DNA of 10,580 bases from an uncultured Prevotella sp. (GTDB taxonomy: Bacteria; Bacteroidota; Bacteroidia; Bacteroidales; Bacteroidaceae), in the NCBI GenBank assembly GCA_900769055.1, contig CAAGFF010000099.1, positions 1 to 10,580 of the forward strand. The letters are read 5' to 3'. Of this stretch, positions 1 through 6,508 are shown one piece after another (the stretch's first letter is position 1; each line of letters opens with the position of its first letter). The position numbers and the translations under genes are program-made. The notes below the pieces were generated by a model. It was not told where the DNA came from. It saw nothing but the letters and a program-made list of their open reading frames with translations, and searched no databases.

Positions 1-144
1 AAAGAGGACGAAAGATGGCAAGACGTTATCTCCACTCTGAGAATATATCTAACGGTGGTAATTTTTAGAACCACCCTTATGTAATTCTCCAAAAACATAT
101 CTGTATTCCGCCAAGGCATAGCCCATGTTTCCCCAGATGCCTGT

Positions 145-232
145 CAAGACGAAAGCATAGATATTACCATGCAAAAGCATAGATATTGCAAGACGAAAGC
201 ATAGATATTACCATGCAAAAGCATAGCTATTG
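145..232. repeat. Nested tandem repeat: 2 x 44 bp, built of 4 x 22 bp
   Basis: Two adjacent 44-bp copies (145-188 and 189-232) differ at one base (AGATATT against AGCTATT). Inside each copy the core GCATAGATATT recurs every 22 bp, starting at 155, 177, 199 and 221, so the array is an alternating A-B-A-B series of 22-bp units. It lies about 105 bp upstream of the -33 element of the SusC promoter. The 22-bp spacing is close to two helical turns, so a protein-binding array is possible. Simple slippage-derived repetition fits equally well. Confidence 0.85.
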
Positions 233-243
233 CGAAAGCAATA
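228..243. other. Small perfect hairpin with GAAA tetraloop
   Basis: TATTGC (228-233) and GCAATA (238-243) are perfectly complementary around GAAA, a GNRA-type loop. The hairpin starts within the last few bases of the 44-bp repeat array. It has no T-tract on either side, so it is not a normal intrinsic terminator. Its role is unknown and it may be chance. Confidence 0.4.
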
Positions 244-338
244 TTAAGGAATTGGAGGGAGTAAAAAAGAAGCAATAGGGGGGATTTTGTAAATATTGTG
301 GGGGTGAAAGGAAAAAAATTAAAGAAAAAAAAAAAATA

Positions 339-371
339 TTTGAATTTTTCAGAAAAAATAAATTAACTTTG
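339..371 (+). promoter_or_regulatory. Bacteroidota-type promoter for the SusC operon
   Basis: TTTG at 339-342 is followed after 21 bases by TAACTTTG at 364-371. This matches the known Bacteroides primary-sigma consensus (TTTG at -33, TAnnTTTG at -7, usual spacing about 19-21). It sits in a very A/T-rich stretch, as expected. Transcription would begin near 376-380, giving an untranslated leader of about 300 nt before the SusC start codon. No second promoter is visible between here and the end of the fourth gene. Confidence 0.75.
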
Positions 372-437
372 TAGCGGAAAGCCCCCATATAAAGCTACTG
401 ACTATTATAAAGCATAAAAAGAGTCCCAAGGAAAAAG

Positions 438-554
438 CAATCAGCCAAAAGGCAGAAAGAAAAAAAGCAATCAGCCAAAAGGCAGAAAGAAGAAAACAAT
501 CAGCCAAAAGGCAGAAAGAAGAAAACAATCAGCCAAAAGGCAGAAAGAAAAAAA
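438..554 (+). repeat. Four tandem copies of a 29-30-bp repeat in the SusC leader
   Basis: The core CAATCAGCCAAAAGGCAGAA begins at 438, 468, 497 and 526, with periods of 30, 29 and 29 bp. The cores are identical; only the short A/G spacer varies. Each copy contains GCCAAAAGGC, able to form a 3-bp stem with an AAAA loop. The array lies inside the inferred transcribed leader, so it would appear as a purine-rich repeat in the mRNA. The apparent minus-strand frame across it (471-656, Leu/Phe-rich) is a product of the repeat, not a gene. Confidence 0.9.
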
Positions 555-601
555 CAAGCAACCAAGGGATAGCAATAATCTTTCCAAAAGCAAAACCGGT
601 G

Positions 602-622
602 TTCTTCGACCAGGTTGAAGAA
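602..622. repeat. Palindromic element, copy 1 (SusC leader)
   Basis: Arms TTCTTCGACC (602-611) and GGTTGAAGAA (613-622) are separated by one base. One position differs from the perfect palindrome of the other copies, but in RNA it becomes a G-U wobble, so an 8-bp stem with a 5-nt loop is kept. It is preceded by CCGGTG and followed by an A-rich stretch. It ends 58 nt before the SusC start codon. The same element occurs at 4183-4203 and 9647-9667. Confidence 0.8.
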
Positions 623-680
623 AAATCCTAAACAAGAAAAAAAGAACAATAATCAAAATACTAACTAATCAAAAAAAACT

Positions 681-3600
681 ATGTCTGAAAGAACAAAGAA
701 CTTACGCTATGCGCTCGTGGCGATGCTGCTGTTTTTCTCGGCAGCCGTGCAGGCGCAGATTGTAAAGGGTGTTGTGAAGGACGCGACGGGAGAGGCTGTC
801 ATTGGTGCTACCATCCAGGAGAAGGGCACCAAGAACAATGCCGTAACCGACTTTGATGGTAATTTCTCCATCAAGATGGCGTCAACGAACAATGAACTGA
901 CCATATCCTACATCGGTATGGTAACGCAGAAGGTGAAGCCCGGCAGCAAGCGGGAGCTGACCATCGTCATGGAAGAGGATAACGCCGGACTGGAAGAACT
1001 CGTCGTTATCGGTTATACCTCCAAGGCTCGTAAGGACCTGACGGGTTCCGTAGGTTCCGTCTCCGGTGCCAGGCTCGCCGCAGTGCCCGTGACATCGGCC
1101 GCCGTTGCCCTGCAGGGTAAGGTGTCGGGTGTACAGGTTACTACGGTCGATGGTCAGCCGGGTGCCGACGTCAACATCAAGGTACGCGGTGGTACGTCAG
1201 TGACGCAGACCAACGAACCGCTCTACATCGTAGATGGTTTCCAGGTTGCCAACATCAACGATATACCGTCGTCAGACATCGCATCCATCGACATTCTCAA
1301 GGATGCTTCCCTCACTGCCATCTATGGTGCCAAGGGTGGTAACGGCGTTGTTGTGGTTACCACGAAGTCGGCTGCCGCAGGCAAGGTGACCGTGAGCTTC
1401 AACGGCAACCTCAACGTTAGTTCGCTGGCACGCAAGCTCGACCTCATGGATGCTTCCGACTTTGCGAAGTACCAGTATCAGTGGCACGCCTGCAACGGCA
1501 CGCGATCTTCCAATGCGAAATATTTCCGCTCCAACTTCGGCAACCCGTACGACCTCGACATGTATTCCACGCTGCCTTCCCACGACTGGCAGGACGAGGT
1601 GATGGGCGAGAATCCGCTCAACTATTCTGCCAATGTCACCATCGGCGGAGGTTCCAAGGACATCAAGTTCAACGCCTCCATCACCAACAGTGAGGACAAG
1701 GGTATCATCCTCGGTTCTGGAGTACGCCGCACCGTGGTGAACCTCAAGACCAAGGTGGAGCTGAGCGACAAGCTCTCTTTCCAAATCAATCCTAAGTTCA
1801 CGTTCCGCCGTGACGAGGGTGCGGGCGGCGACAACATCGGCACAGGCGGTATCATCGACGTGCTGAAGTACCGTCCTACCAACGGTCTCCGCGAGTTCGG
1901 ATACATCGACCCTTCCTACGCCGACCCGGACGAGGAAGAAATCTTCAACTATACCAATCCTAAGAACGATATATCCATCAATCAGTTGAAGAAGCATTCT
2001 TACAACTATTCTACCGGTATCTCTCTCGACTGGCGTCCTATAAAGGGACTCACACTGCGCACAGAGGGTACTATAGGATTGAAGTGGAACGACCAGAAGC
2101 GTTTCTACGGTGCACTGACAGGCCCGGGCAAGAGCAACAACAACCAGCCTGTGGCAAGCATCACCAAGGGACAGAGTTTCAATTATATGTGGACCAACAC
2201 TGCCAACTATGCCTTCACTTTGAAGGAAAAGCACAACCTCTCTTTCCTTCTCGGTCATGAGATGACGCATTCGCAGTCAGAGTCCACGGGAATGACAAAC
2301 CGTTACTTCCCACGTTCCTTCACGGCAGAAGAAGCATGGAACAACATGGGGTTTGGTACCAACTCACCTAACGGAGCCACTTCTTACCTCAGCACTGCCA
2401 ACCGTATGCTCTCATTCTTCGGTCAGGCAAACTATAACTTCGACCACAAGTACTTGATCAGTTTCACGTTCCGTGCCGACGGTAGCACCAAGTTCGCTCC
2501 GGGCAACCAGTGGGGCTACTTCCCAGCCGTATCAGGTGCATGGGTATTGTCACAGGAAAAGTTCATGAAGGACATCAAGTGGATCAACCAGTTGAAGCTC
2601 CGCGCTTCTTACGGTCTCACGGGTAACAACAACGTGGACAACGACCTCTGGCGCATGCAGTACAGCATCAACTCTTCCGGCGGTCCCGGCTTCGGTGAGG
2701 TGACACAGTACGGTGAGCAGTACTATTTCAACTCTAACGGTGTCAAGATGACCAACCCGGACATCAAGTGGGAGACTACCATTGCACGCAACATGGCCGT
2801 AGATTTCACCATCCTCGGCGGCAGACTCACCATCACACCAGAAGTATATTGGAACACCACCAAGGACTTGCTCTATGACTCATACCTCAACCCGACAGTA
2901 GGTTATACCAAGCAGCAGCAGAACATCGGTCAGGTGACCAACAAAGGTCTTGAGTTCACCGTCTCAGGAGACATTCTCCAGGGTAGGGACTATGTTCTCT
3001 CTGGTAACATCAACTTCGGTCTGAACAAGAAGAAGATAGACAAGCTCAACGGCACCGACGACGTGATATGGAGCCAGAACGGCCGCTGGAAGTCCAGTTA
3101 TATGGACTACTGCCTGAAGGTGGGCGACGAGATAGGTCTTATCTACGGTTTCGTGTATGACGGACTCTATGAGTTTGACGAGTTCTATTTTGACCCGACA
3201 AACAACTATATAGCCCTCCCATGGGGTTCATCGGCTGCTGACAACGGTACCTCAAAGAACGTAGGTCCGCGTGGAGACGGTTATGTCACCGTCATCAACG
3301 ACATCTCAGGCGACTCCAACTCAGGAAAGGCTACCCTCCCGGGCAAGGTGAAGTTCAAGGACCTCAACGGCGACGGACGCATCACCGAGGATGACCGCAC
3401 CGTAATCGGCAACACCAACCCGAAGGTACAGGGTGGTTTCGGACTGTCAGGTCAGTGGAAGAACTTCGACTTCTCATGTAACTTCACTTACATGCTCGAC
3501 TACGACCTCAACAACGCCACAGCATACACACTCTCGGCTTCTGAGGGCAACAAGAACAATTTCTACAACGTGCTGGGCGAGTTCACCAACTGCTGGCAGT

Positions 3601-4007
3601 ACAACGACATCGACGGTTCCATCACAGGCAACAAGGGTGACATCCTCTACAAGCTCTACTATGTCGATGACTGCGTGAACATCTACAAGAAGGCTAATGC
3701 AGGACGCACATTGTGGAATCCTACCGACGTGACAAAGAAGATAACACACTCTTACTTCATCGAGGACGCTTCATTCCTCCGCTGCTCTGACATCACCGTA
3801 GGCTACAACCTCCCGAAGTCAGTGCTCAAGAAGATTGGCATACAGAAGGCACGCTTCTATCTCTCTGCCTCCAACCTCTTCATCATCACCGGCTACTCAG
3901 GCTATGACCCGGAGGTGGACATACAGACAGGACTCACCTGCGGCATGGACTACAACCGCTACCCACGTAGCCGCACATTCACCTTCGGCACCAACATCAC
4001 GTTTTAA
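681..4007 (+). CDS. SusC/RagA family TonB-dependent outer membrane transporter
   Basis: Outer membrane beta-barrel that imports glycan fragments into the periplasm using TonB-ExbBD energy, working with the SusD-like lid encoded next. Residues 1-25 form a signal peptide ending VQA. A carboxypeptidase-regulatory-like domain follows (about 27-97, with the typical TDFDGNFSI pattern), then a TonB-box-like EELVVIGY (105-112) and the plug domain. The plug ends in the family hallmark around LKDASLTAIYGAKGGNG (206-222). The barrel contains the common DLNGDGRITEDDRTVIG segment (894-910) and the protein ends in TNITF, with the terminal Phe usual for outer membrane barrels. At 1108 residues it has normal family length and appears intact. 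The ATG at 681 is chosen because the signal peptide starts there; the leader is A-rich with no Shine-Dalgarno, as usual in this phylum. It is the first gene of the operon. It is a family member, not necessarily the starch SusC, and its substrate cannot be read from sequence alone. Confidence 0.97.
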   Translation: MSERTKNLRYALVAMLLFFSAAVQAQIVKGVVKDATGEAVIGATIQEKGTKNNAVTDFDGNFSIKMASTNNELTISYIGMVTQKVKPGSKRELTIVMEEDNAGLEELVVIGYTSKARKDLTGSVGSVSGARLAAVPVTSAAVALQGKVSGVQVTTVDGQPGADVNIKVRGGTSVTQTNEPLYIVDGFQVANINDIPSSDIASIDILKDASLTAIYGAKGGNGVVVVTTKSAAAGKVTVSFNGNLNVSSLARKLDLMDASDFAKYQYQWHACNGTRSSNAKYFRSNFGNPYDLDMYSTLPSHDWQDEVMGENPLNYSANVTIGGGSKDIKFNASITNSEDKGIILGSGVRRTVVNLKTKVELSDKLSFQINPKFTFRRDEGAGGDNIGTGGIIDVLKYRPTNGLREFGYIDPSYADPDEEEIFNYTNPKNDISINQLKKHSYNYSTGISLDWRPIKGLTLRTEGTIGLKWNDQKRFYGALTGPGKSNNNQPVASITKGQSFNYMWTNTANYAFTLKEKHNLSFLLGHEMTHSQSESTGMTNRYFPRSFTAEEAWNNMGFGTNSPNGATSYLSTANRMLSFFGQANYNFDHKYLISFTFRADGSTKFAPGNQWGYFPAVSGAWVLSQEKFMKDIKWINQLKLRASYGLTGNNNVDNDLWRMQYSINSSGGPGFGEVTQYGEQYYFNSNGVKMTNPDIKWETTIARNMAVDFTILGGRLTITPEVYWNTTKDLLYDSYLNPTVGYTKQQQNIGQVTNKGLEFTVSGDILQGRDYVLSGNINFGLNKKKIDKLNGTDDVIWSQNGRWKSSYMDYCLKVGDEIGLIYGFVYDGLYEFDEFYFDPTNNYIALPWGSSAADNGTSKNVGPRGDGYVTVINDISGDSNSGKATLPGKVKFKDLNGDGRITEDDRTVIGNTNPKVQGGFGLSGQWKNFDFSCNFTYMLDYDLNNATAYTLSASEGNKNNFYNVLGEFTNCWQYNDIDGSITGNKGDILYKLYYVDDCVNIYKKANAGRTLWNPTDVTKKITHSYFIEDASFLRCSDITVGYNLPKSVLKKIGIQKARFYLSASNLFIITGYSGYDPEVDIQTGLTCGMDYNRYPRSRTFTFGTNITF

Positions 4008-4010
4008 TTA

Positions 4011-4066
4011 GTTGTTTGGTTGTTTGGTTGTTTGGTTGTTTAGTTGTTTGGTTGTTTAGTTGTCCG
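4011..4066 (+). repeat. Tandem G/T octamer repeat after the SusC stop
   Basis: Starting three bases after the SusC stop codon, the octamer GTTGTTTG is repeated: copies 1-3 and 5 are exact, copies 4 and 6 end in A, and a seventh degenerate copy ends at 4066 (GTTGTCCG). The 3' part of the same spacer carries a complementary-type C/A octamer array (4148-4171), so the mRNA could fold back on itself with roughly seven of eight positions paired per unit. A related G/T-rich sequence follows the SusD stop codon. Confidence 0.9.
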
Positions 4067-4094
4067 CCTTTATATATATAATAAGGTATAAGGA

Positions 4095-4171
4095 CAAAAA
4101 GTACAAAAACAAAAACAAAAAGTACTAAAACAAAAACAAAAGACAAACAACAAAACAACAAAACAACAAAA
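4095..4171 (+). repeat. A/C-rich repeats in the SusC-SusD spacer
   Basis: CAAAAAGTAC occurs at 4095-4104 and 4116-4125 (21-bp period). It is followed by three exact copies of the octamer CAACAAAA at 4148-4171. CAAACAAC at 4144-4151 is the exact reverse complement of the upstream octamer GTTGTTTG. The tract would either stay unstructured as an A/C-rich approach to the SusD start or pair with the G/T array at 4011-4066. Confidence 0.75.
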
Positions 4172-4182
4172 CGCCACCGGTA

Positions 4183-4203
4183 TTCTTCGACCTGGTCGAA
4201 GAA
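4183..4203. repeat. Palindromic element, copy 2 (before SusD)
   Basis: Arms TTCTTCGACC (4183-4192) and GGTCGAAGAA (4194-4203) are a perfect 10-bp inverted repeat around a single T. As RNA this gives an 8-bp stem with a CCTGG loop. It is preceded by ACCGGTA, shared in part with copy 1, and ends 33 nt before the SusD start codon. No T-tract follows, so it is not a standard terminator. It lies between two genes of the same operon. Confidence 0.88.
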
Positions 4204-4236
4204 CCCTCCAAAAACAAAAACAAAAGAAAAAAAGCA

Positions 4237-6360
4237 ATGAAGATAAAAAATATATTCCTCACAGGCATGGCAGCGGCGGCAATGACCCTGACGCAGACCT
4301 CCTGCAGCGATTTCCTCGAAGTCGATGCGCCGTCATCATATACCGAGGAGTTCGTTTTCGGACAGGAGTCTGAGATAAGCCGTGCGCTCAACGGTGTCTA
4401 TGCCCAGGCACTTGTCGGAAACCTTTACGGCAATGCCTATCAGAGTACGTTCATACTCAACAGTGACGTGGAGATACAGATATCTTCCACCAATTCACAT
4501 TCCAAGACAACCTATGCGCGTTTCGACTGCGACGAACAGGGCGGCGACATCCTCAACTTCTGGACAGCAGCCTACAAACTCATTGAGGCAGCCAACGTGT
4601 TCATCACCTCTGTAGAGAAAAGCAAACTCTACGACACAAGCAACAGCACTATCATGCAGTGGGTAGGCGAGGCAAAGTGCTTGCGTGCAATGGCTTACCA
4701 CGACCTCGTGGTAATGTTCGGCGACGTGCCTTTCCGCTTCAATCCCGCTGAGAAAGACGGTGCAGAATACGTCATCCCTGTCGTTGACCGTGAAGAGATA
4801 CAGAAGGCTCTCATCGAAGACCTCAAGGAGGCAAGCAAGTATATGCAGTATGCCGACGTAGTGACCGTGGAGCGTTGCTCTAAGGAGTTCGCACAGGGAC
4901 TTATAGCACGTATAGCCCTCACGGCAGGAGGCTACTCCCTCCGTCCGATAAAGGATAATGCCAAGAGTTACGGTGAGATGCGCCGTCCAGACAACTATAA
5001 GGAATATTACGAGATAGCACGCGCCTATGCCGACTCTGTCATCACCAAGAGCAAGCACACGCTCAATCCTAACTACATGGCAACGTTCATCGACGAGTGC
5101 AACTACCGTGTGGTAAACGATGGTGACCCAATCTTTGAAATACCTTTCGCTAAGGAGTCAACAGGCAACACAGGTTATATACAGGGTCCTACGTACAACG
5201 CATACGAGGGAAAGACCGTCCATGAGTGGGGTGAGGCAAAGGGCAGCGCAAGGCTCAATGCCTTCTACCGCTTCCTCTTCCGCAAGAACGACATACGCCG
5301 TGAGTCAGTCAACGGACTGTGGTACTACTCTTACTACACCAATTCTGATGGAGCACTCGCCGACTCAGTGTATATCCGTAACGATTATTCCGTACACAAC
5401 AACAAGTGGTCTAAACTCTGGACAGAGCAGGGTTCTGCACTCGGAGCCGACAAGGGTGGAAGCACAGGTATCAACTTCCCTTATATGCGCTACTCCGACA
5501 TACTCCTCATGTATGCCGAGGCAGACAACGAACTGACCGAGACACCATCAGAGAAGGCACAGGAGTGTCTCGCCCTCGTACACAACCGCGCTTTCCCAAA
5601 CAACGCAGCTGACGAGGCTGCATACCTCACCGAGGCAGCTTCCTCAAAGGCAGCATTCCAAAAGGCAGTGCTCGACGAGCGCAAGTGGGAGTTTGCAGGC
5701 GAAAACAGCCGCTGGCGCGACCTCGTGCGTACCAACACCTATGCCGAGGAGGTAGTCTATAGTTTCCTCCGTTACTACTCTGCAGGCATTCAGAACGTAG
5801 GTTCACTCTCAGGATATGAGGATGCCATCAATATCCACGACGGTTACACCACCGAGAATGGTTATATAGACAATCTCCCAGAGCGTATCTACTATCACGA
5901 ATACGAGTCATCAGAGCCTAACGCATACGCCCTCAAACTGTACAAAGCACAGCTGTACTCATATACAGTGAACAACGATATGAGCTATTATGCAATGTAT
6001 CCCAACCAGACACTCAAGAGTCTGCGTATATACAATGCCTACAAGCCTGCTTCAACACCTGTGAAGAGTGCCATCACCAGAGGTAACTTCAAGGCAGCCC
6101 AGTGGAACTTCGCAGACTTCTACCAGTGGGGCAACCAGGATACAGGTATGCCGAAGGACCAGTGTAAGTACAGTTTCTACGGCTATGTGCGCTGCGATGA
6201 CGCAGGAAATATATGGATAATAAAGGACGGAGCACAGGAGCAATTCCCGGCTTCCCTCGAAAATCTCGAAAATCTTCCACCAGTACGCTACATACTGCCT
6301 TATCCAAACACAGTGATACAGCGTGCCGGAGGTGCTTATAAGAATTACTACGGATATTAA
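4237..6360 (+). CDS. SusD/RagB family glycan-binding outer membrane lipoprotein
   Basis: Surface lipoprotein that caps the SusC barrel and binds the glycan before import. The signal peptide ends at a lipobox (QTSC, Cys23), and the acidic SDFLEVD that follows fits surface export in Bacteroidota. Family landmarks are ALNGVYAQ near residue 52, the helical TPR-region signature EAKCLRAMAYHDLVVMFGDV (145-164), and the C-terminal DERKWEFAGENSRWRDLVR (480-498), matching the usual E-R-x-x-E-F/L-A-G-E-x-x-R-W-x-D-L pattern. At 707 residues it is longer than many SusD proteins (about 500-600), with extra aromatic-rich sequence after residue 500 (many Tyr and Trp), which may form or enlarge the binding surface. 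The ATG at 4237 starts the signal peptide directly. It lies 229 bp after SusC with no promoter visible, so the two are probably co-transcribed. Substrate unknown. Confidence 0.96.
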   Translation: MKIKNIFLTGMAAAAMTLTQTSCSDFLEVDAPSSYTEEFVFGQESEISRALNGVYAQALVGNLYGNAYQSTFILNSDVEIQISSTNSHSKTTYARFDCDEQGGDILNFWTAAYKLIEAANVFITSVEKSKLYDTSNSTIMQWVGEAKCLRAMAYHDLVVMFGDVPFRFNPAEKDGAEYVIPVVDREEIQKALIEDLKEASKYMQYADVVTVERCSKEFAQGLIARIALTAGGYSLRPIKDNAKSYGEMRRPDNYKEYYEIARAYADSVITKSKHTLNPNYMATFIDECNYRVVNDGDPIFEIPFAKESTGNTGYIQGPTYNAYEGKTVHEWGEAKGSARLNAFYRFLFRKNDIRRESVNGLWYYSYYTNSDGALADSVYIRNDYSVHNNKWSKLWTEQGSALGADKGGSTGINFPYMRYSDILLMYAEADNELTETPSEKAQECLALVHNRAFPNNAADEAAYLTEAASSKAAFQKAVLDERKWEFAGENSRWRDLVRTNTYAEEVVYSFLRYYSAGIQNVGSLSGYEDAINIHDGYTTENGYIDNLPERIYYHEYESSEPNAYALKLYKAQLYSYTVNNDMSYYAMYPNQTLKSLRIYNAYKPASTPVKSAITRGNFKAAQWNFADFYQWGNQDTGMPKDQCKYSFYGYVRCDDAGNIWIIKDGAQEQFPASLENLENLPPVRYILPYPNTVIQRAGGAYKNYYGY

Positions 6361-6367
6361 TTGAGTG

Positions 6368-6484
6368 TTGTTGTTTAGTTGTTTGGTTGGTTGTTTAGTT
6401 GTTTGATTGCATTTGACTCTTTTGCAATGACATCCAACGAAACAACATAACAACGAAACAACCAACCAAACAACTAAACAACAA
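6368..6484 (+). repeat. Perfect 29-bp inverted repeat filling the SusD-third-gene spacer
   Basis: The G/T-rich arm 6368-6396 is the exact reverse complement of the C/A-rich arm 6456-6484. After one mismatch (6397/6455) pairing continues for six more bases (6398-6403 with 6449-6454). Inside the remaining loop, ATTGCA (6406-6411) pairs with TGCAAT (6423-6428). The structure begins eight bases after the SusD stop codon and ends 24 bases before the next start codon, so it occupies almost the whole spacer. There is no T-tract after it. A stable mRNA hairpin that protects the upstream susCD message or lowers downstream expression is plausible; this is inference. Confidence 0.9.
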
Positions 6485-6508
6485 ACCAACAAAACAACGA
6501 TAAAGAAA

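Larger units (their letters stand above)
1..338. other. Upstream intergenic region without a convincing gene
   Basis: This stretch holds no gene I can support. The + strand frames are closed by stops within the first 90 bases, so at most the last codons of an upstream gene could be present, and I cannot tell which frame. The middle contains the nested tandem repeat described at 145-232, and a small hairpin follows directly. From about 290 the sequence becomes very A-rich, with an A run near 325-336, leading into the promoter at 339. A minus-strand open frame (49-180) exists but overlaps the repeat and is not called. Confidence 0.6.

Noticed and set aside
49..180. Minus-strand open frame of 43 codons ending at 49 (contains GIWGNMGYALAEYRYVF)
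   Set aside because: The composition looks protein-like, but it is short, starts inside the 44-bp tandem repeat, has no promoter or recognised family, and could be a remnant at most. Not called.
145..232. CRISPR array
   Set aside because: Units are contiguous tandem copies with no unique spacers. The same holds for the array at 438-554.
339..622. Invertible (phase-variable) promoter segment before SusC, as known in some Bacteroides
   Set aside because: No pair of inverted repeats flanks the promoter; the repeats on either side are direct and unrelated to each other.
471..656. Minus-strand Leu/Phe-rich open frame resembling a membrane peptide
   Set aside because: It is the reverse reading of the A/G-rich tandem repeats at 438-554 and the palindrome at 602-622. 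No start context or homology supports it.
1272..2270. Long minus-strand open frame of 332 codons opposite the SusC gene
   Set aside because: It lies wholly inside a clear SusC coding sequence, has no signal or domain pattern, and its Val/Leu/Arg-rich make-up is what the reverse of this codon bias produces.
4183..4203. Rho-independent terminator between SusC and SusD
   Set aside because: The stem is not followed by a T-tract on the + strand, and the two genes are expected to be co-transcribed.
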